From assembly GCF_023634805.2 (NCBI RefSeq), contig NZ_CP106881.1, positions 1,240,001 to 1,304,000 of the forward strand: a DNA stretch of 64,000 nucleotides. Direction: 5' to 3'. Positions within the stretch are counted from its first letter, which is position 1, and every line of letters starts with the position of its first letter. Below, one piece after another: positions 29,156 to 38,348 of the stretch. The position numbers and the translations under genes are program-made. This DNA is from Comamonas endophytica. GTDB lineage: Bacteria; Pseudomonadota; Gammaproteobacteria; Burkholderiales; Burkholderiaceae_C. The notes below the pieces were generated by a model. That model saw nothing but the letters and a program-made list of their open reading frames with translations, was not told the DNA's origin and ran no database searches.

Positions 29156-29829
29156 TTCTTTCCGGCGGCCGCGCGCTTTTGCGCCTCGATCTCTTCGCCA
29201 TCGAGATAGCGGAAGGTGCGCGCGGTGGCATCCATGGCCAGCGTGCCGTTGCCGTCCTTGCCCACGGGCGCGATGGCGATGTTGTTGAGCGTCACGATGC
29301 GCGACAGGTGGGCGATGTCCGAGGCGAAGGCGCCGATGTCATGGTAGGCGCCCGTCACCTTGAGCGCGATCGGCAGCTCGGCATAGTAATCGCGCACCAC
29401 CATCTGGCCCGGGCGGAACAGCTCGAACTGCAGGCTGCGCCCCAGCCCGGCCTGGTTGATGTCGGACAGCAGCGCCGCCATCTCGGCCTTGCTGGGCAGC
29501 TGCTTTTCCAGCTGGATCACATACTGCTGCACCTGCTCGCGCTGCTGCTTGAGCGCCTCCAGGCTCACGGCCTTGGCCAGCTTGCCCTGGAAGTCCTGGC
29601 GCAGCGCGACTTCCTGCGCCTGCTCGTTCTCCAGCTCGTCGCGGTAATCGCTGAGCAGCACGAACCACAGCAGCACGGCCACGCCGACGGCGATGGCCAC
29701 GCACAGCAGCGTGCGCGGCACGATCGGCCACTGCGAGGGGTCGTTGGGATGCAGGTTGGTGAACTGGCGCCGCAGTTCGGCCTGCAGCTGGGCGAAATCG
29801 GGGCCGTTGCGCGGTTTCCTGAGCATCAT
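29152..29829 (-). CDS. pilO: Type IV pilus assembly protein PilO
   Basis: Bitopic inner-membrane protein partnering PilN. 225 residues: a cytoplasmic N-terminus (FAQLQAELRRQFTNLHPNDP), one membrane helix (LLCVAIAVGVAVLLWFVLL), a periplasmic coiled coil rich in Glu/Gln/Leu, and a ferredoxin-like domain with SLQFELFRPGQMVVRDYYAELPIALKV as the recognisable core. The position between pilN and pilP settles the identity. Confidence 0.93.
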   Translation of the reverse strand: MMLRKPRNGPDFAQLQAELRRQFTNLHPNDPSQWPIVPRTLLCVAIAVGVAVLLWFVLLSDYRDELENEQAQEVALRQDFQGKLAKAVSLEALKQQREQVQQYVIQLEKQLPSKAEMAALLSDINQAGLGRSLQFELFRPGQMVVRDYYAELPIALKVTGAYHDIGAFASDIAHLSRIVTLNNIAIAPVGKDGNGTLAMDATARTFRYLDGEEIEAQKRAAAGKK

Positions 29830-29832
29830 GGC

Positions 29833-30459
29833 TTATCTCCCGCCCGCCGCCGGGGCCCCCGCCGGAGCCGGGGCACCGGCCGCGGCCTGCTGCAGCTCGC
29901 TCGTGCGCATCAGCCTGAAGCGCAGGTTGAAGGAGGCCACGCGCCGCTGGTCGCGCGGGGTCAGCGCCAGCGTGGTGGCGACGATCTCGGTGAGCTCGGG
30001 CTTGGAGAACCAGGGAGTGTTCTCGGCAAGGTTGCGCAGCATCTCCGAGACCCGCTCGTTGGACTGCGCCATGCCCTGCATGCTGATCATCTGGTCTTCC
30101 TGCTTCAGGCTGGTGACATAGACGCCGTCGGGCAGCTGGGCCACGAGCTCGTGCAGCAGATGCACCGGCAGGTTGCGGTCCGACTGCAGGTCCTCGACGG
30201 CCTTCTGGCGCGCGCGCAGGGCGGTGATCTCGCCCTCCAGCCCGGCGATCTCGCGGATCTGCTTTTCCAGCACCTGGATCTCGGCCTTCAGCACGCCGTT
30301 CTTTTCCTGCTGCGCGGCAATCAGGTTCTGCAGCAGCGAATAGATCAGCCCGGCAATAACCAGGCCGGCCATGAACGACAGCGCCATCGTCGTCTGGAAC
30401 AGCTGCTTGCGGCGCCGGCGCGCGGCCTCGCGGTGGGGAAGTAGGTTGATCAGTATCAC
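29833..30459 (-). CDS. pilN: Type IV pilus assembly protein PilN
   Basis: Inner-membrane partner of PilO; its cytoplasmic N-terminus docks into PilM. The start MILINLLPHREAARRRRKQLF contains the INLLP motif that binds PilM. One membrane helix (LSFMAGLVIAGLIYSLLQNLIA) is followed by a coiled coil and a periplasmic domain with VYVTSLKQEDQMISMQGMAQSNERV. 208 residues with a low-complexity Pro/Ala tail. It overlaps pilM by four bases. Confidence 0.94.
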   Translation of the reverse strand: MILINLLPHREAARRRRKQLFQTTMALSFMAGLVIAGLIYSLLQNLIAAQQEKNGVLKAEIQVLEKQIREIAGLEGEITALRARQKAVEDLQSDRNLPVHLLHELVAQLPDGVYVTSLKQEDQMISMQGMAQSNERVSEMLRNLAENTPWFSKPELTEIVATTLALTPRDQRRVASFNLRFRLMRTSELQQAAAGAPAPAGAPAAGGR

Positions 30460-31535
30460 TGCAGGAACCTTCTCAGGGCCAGGCCGCAGGCGGTCAGGTA
30501 CGAGGGTGCCTCGCGCACCATCTTCTTGAGCCGCACCTGGCTGCCGATCTGCATGCCGTCGAAGGGATTCACCAGGTTGCAGGCGAAGCCGGTGTGCTGG
30601 GTGACGGCCTCGACCAGCCCGGGCAGCGGCGCCGAGCCGCCGGCCAGCAGGATATGGTCGACCCGGTTGTAGGGCGTGCTGGTGAAGAAGAACTGCAGCG
30701 CCCGTGCCACCTCCTGCGTCATGCTCTCGACGAAGGGCTTGAGCACGACGGCGGGATAGTCCTCGGGCAGTTCGGCGGCGCGCTTCTTGGCTTCGGCTTC
30801 CTCCTGGGAAAAGCCGTACTGGCGCGCGATCAGCTGCGTCAGCTGGGCACCGCCGAAGGCCTGGTCGCGCTCGTACAGCACCTCCTCGTTGCGCAGCACC
30901 TGCATGCTGGTGGTGAGCGCGCCGACCTCGAACAGCGCGACCAGCGCGTCCTGGCCCTGACCGGGCAGCTTGTCGATCAGCCGCCGCGCGGCCAGGCGCG
31001 CGCAGTGGGATTCGATGTCGACGATGACCGGGATCAGCCCCGCCGCCTCGGCCAGGCCCTGGCGGTCCTGCACCTTCTCGCGGCGCGAGGCGGCGATCAG
31101 CACGTCCACGTCGCCGGGCGCGTTGGCCGTCGGGCCGATCACGCAGAAGTCCAGGCTCACTTCATCGAGCGAAAAGGGGATGTACTGGTTGGCCTCTGAC
31201 TCGACCTGGACCTCGAGCTCCTGTTCACTCATCTCGCCAGGCAGGGAAATCCTCTTGGTGATGACGGCCGAGGACGGCAAGGCCATCGCCACGTTCTTGC
31301 TGCGCGTGCCGCTTTTCTTCACCAGGCGGCGCAGGGCCTCGGCCACCTCGTCGAATTTCTCGATGTTGCCGTCTGCAATCCAGCCCCGCTCCAATGGCTC
31401 GATGCAGCAGCGTTCGAGCACCAGCGTGCCGGAAGCTTCACGGCCGAGCTCCACCAACTTGATGCTCGAGGAACTGATGTCAATGCCCAGCAACGAAGCA
31501 GGCTGGCGACTGAAAAGGGAACCTACAGTGATCAA
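30456..31535 (-). CDS. pilM: Type IV pilus assembly ATPase-like protein PilM
   Basis: Actin-like cytoplasmic protein that recruits PilN. The fold is clear from LLGIDISSSSIKLVELGR, then ALPSSAVITKRISLPGEMSE, EVGALTTSMQVLR and ILLAGGSAPLPGLVEAV. No ATG precedes the conserved N-terminus; a TTG at 31535 gives 359 residues and is preceded by GGAGG seven bases upstream, so TTG is the best start. The open frame to 31601 with an ATG would add 22 residues unlike the family. It is the first gene of pilMNOPQ and divergent from mrcA. Confidence 0.92.
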   Translation of the reverse strand: MITVGSLFSRQPASLLGIDISSSSIKLVELGREASGTLVLERCCIEPLERGWIADGNIEKFDEVAEALRRLVKKSGTRSKNVAMALPSSAVITKRISLPGEMSEQELEVQVESEANQYIPFSLDEVSLDFCVIGPTANAPGDVDVLIAASRREKVQDRQGLAEAAGLIPVIVDIESHCARLAARRLIDKLPGQGQDALVALFEVGALTTSMQVLRNEEVLYERDQAFGGAQLTQLIARQYGFSQEEAEAKKRAAELPEDYPAVVLKPFVESMTQEVARALQFFFTSTPYNRVDHILLAGGSAPLPGLVEAVTQHTGFACNLVNPFDGMQIGSQVRLKKMVREAPSYLTACGLALRRFLQ

Positions 31536-31777
31536 CGCGCCCTCCAGAGCCTGTAAATAAATGCAACAAGGTCCCTCGTTTCTCTTTGATGCTATCAGCA
31601 AGACCTTGGGGAAACCAACTTCGTTGTAGCAACTGTATCCGCATTACGTGGCCTAAATAAGACGTTTGCCGGCGAAGGAATGCGGACTTCGCCGACACTT
31701 GGCGCACGCCGGCCCCGGCCCGGACATCCCTTCGCGTGGCATTCTTGGTCCCTGGAACGCCCGCCACGGGTGATTTT

Positions 31778-31783
31778 TATAAT
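31778..31783 (+). promoter_or_regulatory. Perfect -10 hexamer upstream of mrcA
   Basis: TATAAT at 31778-31783 within a T-rich stretch, 28 bp before the mrcA ATG. No good -35 sits 16-18 bp upstream (GAACGC at 31755-31760). It lies in the 275-bp divergent region between pilM and mrcA. Confidence 0.5.
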
Positions 31784-31810
31784 GCCGGTTCTTTCCCTCA
31801 TGCATGCGCC

Positions 31811-34216
31811 ATGCCGACTCCTGAAAAAACCGACAAATCCCCCTCGCCTCGCTCGGCATCGCCCCGCTCCACTGCACACTGGCTGACCAAGCTCCTGCTG
31901 GGACTGGTCGGCTTGGCGGTGGCCATTGCCGCGGGCGTGCTGCTGACGGTGGCGGTGGCGCTGGCCATGGCGTATCCCAATTTGCCGGATGTCTCGGAAC
32001 TCGCGGACTACCGTCCCAAGCTGCCGCTGCGCGTGTATTCGGCCGAAGGCGCGCTGCTGGGCGAATTCGGCGAGGAACGCCGCACCCTGACCCCGATCCA
32101 GGAAATCCCCAAGGTGATGACGGATGCGGTGCTGGCCATCGAGGACACGCGCTTCTTCGAGCACGGCGGCGTCGACTACAAGGGCATCGCGCGCGCGGTG
32201 CTGGCCAACCTGGGCGCAGGCGGCAAGACCCAGGGTGCCTCCACGATCACCATGCAGGTCGCACGCAACGTGTATCTCTCGTCCGAGAAGACCTTCACGC
32301 GCAAGATCTACGAAGTGCTGCTGACCTTCAAGCTCGAGCACCTGCTGACCAAGAACCAGATCCTCGAGATCTACATGAACCAGATCTTCCTGGGCAACCG
32401 CTCCTATGGTTTCGCCGCCGCGTCCGAAGCCTATTACGGCAAGCCGCTCAAGGACATCTCCATTGCCGAGGCCGCGATGCTCGCCGGCCTGCCCAAGGCG
32501 CCATCGGCCTACAACCCGATCAGCAACCCCAAGCGCGCGCGCATCCGCCAGCTCTACATCATCGAGCGCATGGAGGAGAACGGCTTCATCACGGCCGCCC
32601 AAGCCGCGCAGGCGAAGCAGGAAGAACTCAAGCTCAACACCGGCAGCAACAACACCCGCGTGCACGCGGAATACGTGGCGGAAATGGCGCGCCAGCTGAT
32701 CTATGCGCAGTACGGCGCCGAAGCCTATACGCGCGGCATCAACGTCTACACCACTCTCAATGCTGGCGAACAGGAAGCAGCCTATACCGCGCTGCGCAAG
32801 GGCATCATGGACTACGAGCGCCGCCAGCACTACCGCGGCCCGGAACGCTTCATCACCCTGCCCCAGGATCCGGAGGAACGCGAGAACGCCATCGACGACG
32901 TACTGGCCAACCACCCCGACAACGGCAACGTGATGTCCGCCGTGGTGCTCGATGCCTCGCCGCGCAAGATCGTCGCCACGCGCGCCGACGGCGAGAAGTT
33001 CGAGATCACCGGCGACGGCCTCAAGCCCGCCCAGTCCGGCCTGAGCGACAAGGCGCCGCCCAACACCCGGCTGCGCGCCGGCGCCGTGATCCGCGTGGTC
33101 AAGACGCCGAAGAACACCTGGGAGATCACCCAGCTGCCCGAGGTCGAGGGCGCGTTCGTGGCGCTCGATCCGCGCTCCGGCGCGATCCGCGCGCTGGTCG
33201 GCGGCTTCGATTTCGGCAAGAACAAGTTCAACCACGTGACGCAGGCCTGGCGCCAGCCGGGCTCGAGCTTCAAGCCCTTCATCTACTCGGCGGCGCTGGA
33301 AAAGGGTTTCGGCCCGGCGACGATGATCAACGACGCGCCGATCTTCTTCAGCGCCGGCACCACCGGCGGCCAGCCCTGGGAGCCGAAGAACTACGACTCG
33401 CGCTATGACGGCCCGATGAGCATGCGCACCGGCCTGAACAAGTCGAAGAACATGATCTCGATCCGCCTGCTGCAGGCCATCGGCCCGCAATACGGCCAGG
33501 AGTGGGTCACGCATTTCGGCTTCGAAGCCGACAAGCACCCGGCCTACCTGACGATGGCGCTGGGCGCAGGCTCGGTCACGCCGATGCAGATGGCCTCGGC
33601 CTATTCGGTGTTCGCCAATGGCGGGCGGCGCGTCAACCCCTGGCTGATCACACGCATCACCGACCACAAGAACCGCGTGCTGTCCGAGTTCCGGCCCACG
33701 CCGCTGGAGCAGCTGCCCGAGGCCATTCCGCCGCGCAACGCGTTCATCATGAACAGCATGCTGCAGGACGTGGCCCGTGTGGGCACCGCGGCGCGCGCCC
33801 AGGCCACGCTCAAGCGCCCCGACCTGTACGGCAAGACCGGCACCACCAACGACTCGGTCGATGCCTGGTTCGGCGGCTTCCAGCCGACGCTGGCCGCCGT
33901 CACCTGGATCGGCTACGACACGCCGCGCAACCTGGGCTCGCGCGAGACCGGCGGTGGCCTGAGCCTGCCGATCTGGATCGACTTCATGCAGCACGCGCTC
34001 AAGGGCGTGCCCGTGGCCGAGCTGCCCGTGCCGCCCGGCGTGGTCAACATCGGCGGCGAATGGTTCTACGAGGAATTCGCGCGCGCTCCCAGCCTGGGCA
34101 TGTCCGATGGCGGCGGCTATGGCGGCGGCGGCGGTGGTTACGAGGCATCGACCGAAGACACTCCCCCGCCTCCCTCCGAGGAGCGCAGCCGAATCATGGA
34201 CCTGTTCAGGAATTGA
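31811..34216 (+). CDS. mrcA: Class A penicillin-binding protein 1A
   Basis: Bifunctional murein synthase: glycosyltransferase plus DD-transpeptidase, inner-membrane anchored. About 801 residues from MPTPEKTDKSPSP. A membrane helix at ~25-55 is followed by the GT51 domain (AIEDTRFFEHGGVDYKGIAR, GASTITMQVARNVYLS, KNQILEIYMNQIFLG). The transpeptidase has the SXXK serine in QPGSSFKPFIYS, SKN in GLNKSKNMISIR and KTGT in LYGKTGTTNDSVDAWFGG. The C-terminal tail is Gly/Pro-rich. The pilM-mrcA divergence is widely conserved. The longer frame from 31736 is not favoured. Confidence 0.96.
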   Translation: MPTPEKTDKSPSPRSASPRSTAHWLTKLLLGLVGLAVAIAAGVLLTVAVALAMAYPNLPDVSELADYRPKLPLRVYSAEGALLGEFGEERRTLTPIQEIPKVMTDAVLAIEDTRFFEHGGVDYKGIARAVLANLGAGGKTQGASTITMQVARNVYLSSEKTFTRKIYEVLLTFKLEHLLTKNQILEIYMNQIFLGNRSYGFAAASEAYYGKPLKDISIAEAAMLAGLPKAPSAYNPISNPKRARIRQLYIIERMEENGFITAAQAAQAKQEELKLNTGSNNTRVHAEYVAEMARQLIYAQYGAEAYTRGINVYTTLNAGEQEAAYTALRKGIMDYERRQHYRGPERFITLPQDPEERENAIDDVLANHPDNGNVMSAVVLDASPRKIVATRADGEKFEITGDGLKPAQSGLSDKAPPNTRLRAGAVIRVVKTPKNTWEITQLPEVEGAFVALDPRSGAIRALVGGFDFGKNKFNHVTQAWRQPGSSFKPFIYSAALEKGFGPATMINDAPIFFSAGTTGGQPWEPKNYDSRYDGPMSMRTGLNKSKNMISIRLLQAIGPQYGQEWVTHFGFEADKHPAYLTMALGAGSVTPMQMASAYSVFANGGRRVNPWLITRITDHKNRVLSEFRPTPLEQLPEAIPPRNAFIMNSMLQDVARVGTAARAQATLKRPDLYGKTGTTNDSVDAWFGGFQPTLAAVTWIGYDTPRNLGSRETGGGLSLPIWIDFMQHALKGVPVAELPVPPGVVNIGGEWFYEEFARAPSLGMSDGGGYGGGGGGYEASTEDTPPPPSEERSRIMDLFRN

Positions 34217-34220
34217 TGGT

Positions 34221-34346
34221 GGCCGGCCAGGTGCGGCCGGCTAGGCGCGGCCGGCTAGGTGCGGCCGGCTAGGCGCGGCCGGCTAGGCGCGGCCGGCTAG
34301 GTGCGGCCGGCTAGGCGCGGCCGGCTAGGCGCGGCCGGCTAGGCGC
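34221..34346. repeat. Nine-copy 14-bp tandem repeat downstream of mrcA
   Basis: Nine contiguous copies of GGCCGGCTAGGYGC, the first with one change (CCAGG). They begin 4 bp after the mrcA stop and end 5 bp before a terminator hairpin. Each unit contains the palindrome GCCGGC and an in-frame TAG, so the array stops read-through. The purity suggests recent expansion. Confidence 0.97.
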
Positions 34347-34351
34347 CATGG

Positions 34352-34377
34352 AAAAAGCCCCTCGCAAGGGGCTTTTT
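34352..34377. terminator. Bidirectional terminator between mrcA and cyaY
   Basis: AAAAAGCCCC and GGGGCTTTTT pair around a short TCGCAA loop, with A and T runs on both flanks so it can act on both strands. It serves mrcA (plus) and cyaY (minus), which converge here. Confidence 0.9.
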
Positions 34378-34398
34378 CATTGGGCCGGCGCAGCTGGC

Positions 34399-34734
34399 TC
34401 AGGCGCTGAAGGTCAGCGGCAGGCCCGATTGCTCCGACGCATAGCGGCTCAGGCAGGCAAAGAATTCGCCTTCGCCCTTGGTATCGATCCAGCAGCCCTG
34501 CCCGGCGTCATAACGGAAATGGAAGCCGCCGGCCTTGGCCGCCAGCCATACTTCATGCAAAGGCTTTTGCAGATTGATGACAATCTGGCTGCGGTTCGGG
34601 AACGACAGCGTGACCATGCCACCCACGCGCTGGGCATCCAGGTCGGCATCGGTGTCGTCGTTGATGCGGTCGCAGCCCTGCTCCACCGCCAGCAGCAGCT
34701 TTTCAGCGCAATCCAGGAATTCAAGGTCGTTCAT
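34399..34734 (-). CDS. cyaY: Frataxin-like iron-binding protein CyaY
   Basis: Small cytoplasmic frataxin homologue that modulates iron supply to Fe-S cluster assembly through IscS. 111 residues from [19 protein letters not shown]. The acidic first helix ([16 protein letters not shown]), [29 protein letters not shown] and [14 protein letters not shown] form the frataxin core. Divergent from lptM, with only 12 bp between the two ATGs. Confidence 0.94.
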   Translation of the reverse strand: MNDLEFLDCAEKLLLAVEQGCDRINDDTDADLDAQRVGGMVTLSFPNRSQIVINLQKPLHEVWLAAKAGGFHFRYDAGQGCWIDTKGEGEFFACLSRYASEQSGLPLTFSA

Positions 34735-34746
34735 TACAATTTGCTT

Positions 34747-34950
34747 ATGTTGAGAGCTTCCCAAATTCTAGTCAGGTCTTTTGCCCTTGCGCTGAGTGCG
34801 GCGTCACTCGTGGCCTGCGGCCAGCGCGGCCCGCTGTACCTGCCCACCGCGCCCGAGGCGGCGCAGCGCGCCACGCTGCCCCAGACGCTGACCCCGCAGC
34901 TCCTGAACGATGACGCGTCCCCGCCGGCGCCGCAGCTTCCTCCGCGCTGA
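34747..34950 (+). CDS. lptM: LPS translocon lipoprotein LptM (YifL-like)
   Basis: 67-residue lipoprotein with signal [20 protein letters not shown] and Cys at residue 24 in [13 protein letters not shown], the LptM hallmark (CGxKGPLYxP). In E. coli LptM helps mature the LptD translocon. The cyaY/lptM divergence is conserved in betaproteobacteria, but the usual next gene, lysA, is absent: the gene converges on msrQ 21 bp away. Confidence 0.88.
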   Translation: MLRASQILVRSFALALSAASLVACGQRGPLYLPTAPEAAQRATLPQTLTPQLLNDDASPPAPQLPPR

Positions 34951-34971
34951 GGCGCGGCGCCAGGCGAGGTA

Positions 34972-35601
34972 CTAAGCGGCCCGGCGCTTGCGCAGCCAGC
35001 GCTGCAGGCGCCAGCCCAGCAGCAGCGCGATGACCGCGGCGTAGACCGCGACTTCGGCAAAGTCGTTCTTGCCCGCGCGCATCCAGAAGAAGTGCAGCAG
35101 CGCGAGCCCCGCCACGGCGTAGATGCTGCGATGCAGCCACTGCCAGCGGCGCCCGCCCAGCAGCCGCAGCATGCGCTGCGGTGAAGTGGCTGCCAGTGCC
35201 GTCAGCAGCACGAAGGCCAGCATGCCGACCAGGATGAAGGGCCGTTCCAGCGTGTCGCGCCAGATCTCGGCCAGGTCCATCCCCTGGTCGAACAGCGCAT
35301 AGCACAGCAGGTGCGTGACGGCATAGAAATACACAAACAGCCCCAGCATGCGCCGAAAGCGCGCCAGCGCCGGCAGGCCCAGCAGCACGCGCGCCGGCGT
35401 CACCGCCAGCGCCACGCAGAGGAAGCGCAGCGTCCAGTCGCCGGTGGCGCGCAGCAGGGCCTCGGCCGGGTTGGCGCCCAGCGTGTCGAACACCGCGCCG
35501 TACAGCAGCTGCGCAAAGGGCAGCAGGCACAGTGCGAACACCAGCGGCTTGGCGGCCGGGTGCATGAAGGCGGCTTTCCAGCGCGGTGCCGCGGCGCGCA
35601 T
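34972..35601 (-). CDS. msrQ: MsrQ haem-binding membrane subunit
   Basis: Haem b membrane protein that delivers electrons from the quinone pool or a flavin reductase to MsrP for repair of periplasmic Met sulfoxide. About 209 residues with six hydrophobic segments; landmarks GDWTLRFLCVALAVTPAR, RRMLGLFVYFYAVTHLLCYALFD and WLHRSIYAVAGLALLHFFWMR provide the haem His ligands. It starts 12 nt after the msrP stop; an internal ATG at 35565 with a better-spaced GGAAAG (197 residues) is an alternative. Confidence 0.93.
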   Translation of the reverse strand: MRAAAPRWKAAFMHPAAKPLVFALCLLPFAQLLYGAVFDTLGANPAEALLRATGDWTLRFLCVALAVTPARVLLGLPALARFRRMLGLFVYFYAVTHLLCYALFDQGMDLAEIWRDTLERPFILVGMLAFVLLTALAATSPQRMLRLLGGRRWQWLHRSIYAVAGLALLHFFWMRAGKNDFAEVAVYAAVIALLLGWRLQRWLRKRRAA

Positions 35602-35612
35602 CTGCGGAGCGT

Positions 35613-36608
35613 TCAAAACTGCTGCTTCAGATCCATGCCGGCGTACATCTGCGCCACCTGCTCGCCATAGCCATTGAACAGCAGCGTAGGGCGCTTCTTG
35701 GCAAACAGCCCGCCCTCGCCGATGCGCCGCTCGGTGGCCTGGCTCCAGCGCGGATGCGGCACCTCGGGATTGACATTGGAATAGAAGCCGTACTCGTTGC
35801 GCGCGGCCTTGTTCCACGCCGTGCCCGGCTGCTTGTCGGTCAGGCGGATGGCGACGAGGCTCTTGGCGCTCTTGAACCCGTACTTCCAGGGCACGACCAG
35901 CCGTACCGGCGCGCCGTTCTGCGCGGGCAGCACTTCGCCATACATGCCGAAGGACAGCAGCGTCAGCGGGTGCATGGCCTCGTCGAGCCGCAGCGCCTCG
36001 GTATAGGGCCAGTCCAGCACCCGGCTGCGCAGGCCCGGCATCACCTTTGGATCGGCCAGCGTCACGAACTCCACGTACTTGGCACTGCCCAGCGGCTGCA
36101 CCTCGCGCAGCAGCTGCGCCAGCGAATAGCCGACCCAGGGAATGACCATCGACCAGCCCTCGACGCAGCGCAGGCGGTAGATGCGTTCTTCCTGCGCACT
36201 GAGCTTGAGCAGCTCTTCCAGGCCAAAGGTCCTGGGCTTGGCCACCAGGCCCTCGACCTTGACGCTCCAGGGCGTGGTCTTGAGCGTGTGCGCGTTGCGC
36301 GCGGGGTCGGCCTTGTCGAGGCCGAACTCGTAGTAGTTGTTGTACTGCGTCGCATCCTTGTAGGCCGTGGGCGCCTCCATGGTGTTGGCCCCTGCCACCT
36401 GGCTGGGCGCACCCGGCAGCGCCGCCAGCTTGCCCGGGCGCTCCATGGCCGCGCGCGCATCGCGTGCCGCCCATCCCGCCAGCGTCGCCCCGGCCGCGCC
36501 TGCAGCCACGGTGCGCAGCCACTGGCGGCGCTCCTCGTAGACGGCCTGCGGCGTGATCTCGCTGGCCTGGGGGTGGACAAAGCCGTTGTCACCGGTACGT
36601 ATCAGCAT
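35613..36608 (-). CDS. msrP: Protein-methionine-sulfoxide reductase catalytic subunit MsrP
   Basis: Periplasmic molybdopterin enzyme reducing Met-SO in envelope proteins. 331 residues with a Tat signal ([21 protein letters not shown]) and the sulfite-oxidase fold: [29 protein letters not shown] (Mo-binding Cys) and [20 protein letters not shown]. It forms an operon with msrQ. Upstream is a 390-bp region with several REP-like elements and no other gene. Confidence 0.95.
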   Translation of the reverse strand: MLIRTGDNGFVHPQASEITPQAVYEERRQWLRTVAAGAAGATLAGWAARDARAAMERPGKLAALPGAPSQVAGANTMEAPTAYKDATQYNNYYEFGLDKADPARNAHTLKTTPWSVKVEGLVAKPRTFGLEELLKLSAQEERIYRLRCVEGWSMVIPWVGYSLAQLLREVQPLGSAKYVEFVTLADPKVMPGLRSRVLDWPYTEALRLDEAMHPLTLLSFGMYGEVLPAQNGAPVRLVVPWKYGFKSAKSLVAIRLTDKQPGTAWNKAARNEYGFYSNVNPEVPHPRWSQATERRIGEGGLFAKKRPTLLFNGYGEQVAQMYAGMDLKQQF

Positions 36609-36799
36609 TGCAGCTCCTTGATATGGCCGCGCAGCGCTTGGCCCGACCTGTCAGATGCATTGTGCCGGTGGATGGTTCAACCTGCTTGGAAACAAAAACA
36701 GGCGCGTGTTGTAGGAAAAACTGCTCGTGGTGTGCTTGCCTTGGCAGCCTGGTCGAAGCATGGAAGGCTGGCCTCAACACTTGAGCGCAGGACCGTCAT

Positions 36800-36962
36800 C
36801 CTTCGACAGGCTCAGGACGAACGGAAAGAATTCGGGGCAATGCCCCTGCAAAACCGTTCGTGTTGAGCCTGTCGAAAACCGTTCGTGGTGAGCCTGTCGA
36901 ACCATGAAGGGCCTGTCCTCGAGAAATCGCCCTTCATCCTTCGCCAGGCTCAGGACAAACGG
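36800..36962. repeat. REP-like cluster of four elements between ccsB and msrP
   Basis: Four copies of the family: CTTCGACAGGCTCAGGACGA (36801-36820), GTTCGTGTTGAGCCTGTCGA (36856-36875) and GTTCGTGGTGAGCCTGTCGA (36881-36900) inverted relative to the first, and CTTCGCCAGGCTCAGGACAA (36939-36958). Alternating orientation allows several hairpins. The surrounding 36609-37001 shows no gene. Confidence 0.92.
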
Positions 36963-37001
36963 TTTTTGTCATGGCTGACACGCAGTGCCATCCCATCAGG
37001 A

Positions 37002-38348
37002 TCACAGCTCGCCATAGCTGTGCAGCCCGCTGAGGAACATGTTCACCCCCAGGAACGCAAAGGTCGTCACCCCCAGCCCGGCCAGCGCCCACCAGGCGGA
37101 AATCGTCCCGCGCAGGCCCTTGACCAGGCGCATGTGCAGCCAGGCGGCGTAATTGAGCCAGACGATCAGCGCCCAGGTCTCCTTCGGGTCCCAGCTCCAG
37201 TAGCCGCCCCAGGCCTCGGCGGCCCAGAGCGCGCCGAGCACGGTGGCGATGGTGAAGAAGGCAAAGCCCACGGCAATCGACTTGTACATGACGTCGTCGA
37301 GGATCTCGAAGGACGGCAGGCGCGCGGCGATATGTTTGCGTGCCAGCAGGATGCCGGCCACGATCAGCGCCGAGATGCCGAAGTAGACCGTCCAGTAGCT
37401 GCTGCCGCCCTCTGCCGCGCCCTGGCGGAAGACGATGGGCTCGAAGCACAGCACGATGCCCAGCAGCCACAGCGGCGCGAGCTTCCACCAGCGGGTCTCG
37501 CCGGCCTGCTGCTTGATCAGATAGGCAAAGGCCACCATGGCCGCCAGCGCGAAGGTGCCGTAGCCGATGAAGTTGGCCGGCACATGCAGCTTCATCCACC
37601 AGCTCTTGAGCGCCGGCACCAGCGGCTGGATCTCGTGCGCCTCGCGCACCAGCGTGTACCACAGCAGGAATCCGACGGCCGCGCTCACCACCAGCATGAC
37701 GAAGGCGCCCAGCGCGCGGGTGTCGTAGTTCTGCTCGTAATAGAGATAGAAGGCCGCCGTCATCCAGCAGAACATCACGAACACTTCATAGAGGTTGCTG
37801 ACCGGGATGTGGCCGATGTCCGGGCCCAGCAGGTAGCTTTCGTACCAGCGCACCATGGTGCCGATCAGTGCCATCGCGATCGCCACCCAGGCGATGCGCG
37901 AGCCCAGCAGCGACAGGGCCTGGCCCTCGCCCTTCGAGAACATGCCGATCCAGTAGAAGATGGTGCTCATGAAGAACAGCATGCTCATCCAGAGAATGGC
38001 CGACTGGCTCGACAGGAAATATTTGAGCCAGAACACGCTGTCGGCCCGCTCAAGATTCCCTGCCCCATCGGCCTGGTATAGAAACAGCGCCAGCAGCGAG
38101 CAGCCCGCGACCGCCAGCAGCAGCGTGCGCAGCGGGCGCCAGAACCAGCCGAGCCAGATCAGCGACGGGATCGTGCCCACCAGGATGGCCTTCTCGTAGA
38201 CATCCATGTAAGCCGCATAGCGCTGCAGCGCAAACAGCCCGCCCGCCAGCACGATCGCGGCAAACAGCCAGTCATACCCGTTGCGGCGCGAGAAATACCC
38301 CGAGTGCAGGGTGATGGTCTCGGAGGAATCGTTGGTGGCGGTATTCAT
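37002..38348 (-). CDS. ccsB: System II cytochrome c biogenesis protein CcsB (ResC/CcsA-type)
   Basis: Polytopic haem-handling subunit of the cytochrome c synthase. 448 residues from MNTATNDSSETIT with many membrane segments. The tryptophan-rich WWD motif EAWGGYWSWDPKETWALIVW binds haem, and His ligands lie in GPDIGHIPVSNLYE, KLHVPANFIGYGTF and NYAAWLHMRL. It overlaps resB by four bases (ATGA). Together they form the CcsBA-type synthase used by most betaproteobacteria instead of Ccm. Confidence 0.94.
   Translation of the reverse strand: MNTATNDSSETITLHSGYFSRRNGYDWLFAAIVLAGGLFALQRYAAYMDVYEKAILVGTIPSLIWLGWFWRPLRTLLLAVAGCSLLALFLYQADGAGNLERADSVFWLKYFLSSQSAILWMSMLFFMSTIFYWIGMFSKGEGQALSLLGSRIAWVAIAMALIGTMVRWYESYLLGPDIGHIPVSNLYEVFVMFCWMTAAFYLYYEQNYDTRALGAFVMLVVSAAVGFLLWYTLVREAHEIQPLVPALKSWWMKLHVPANFIGYGTFALAAMVAFAYLIKQQAGETRWWKLAPLWLLGIVLCFEPIVFRQGAAEGGSSYWTVYFGISALIVAGILLARKHIAARLPSFEILDDVMYKSIAVGFAFFTIATVLGALWAAEAWGGYWSWDPKETWALIVWLNYAAWLHMRLVKGLRGTISAWWALAGLGVTTFAFLGVNMFLSGLHSYGEL

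Noticed and set aside
31595..33994. 799-codon minus-strand frame opposite mrcA
   Set aside because: Antisense to a clear penicillin-binding protein, with shadow-type composition.
34221..34346. Possible CRISPR array
   Set aside because: 14-bp units are contiguous with no spacers and there are no cas genes.
36609..36790. Small frame of 63 codons upstream of msrP
   Set aside because: No SD and no recognisable motif; the region is the msrP leader and REP cluster.
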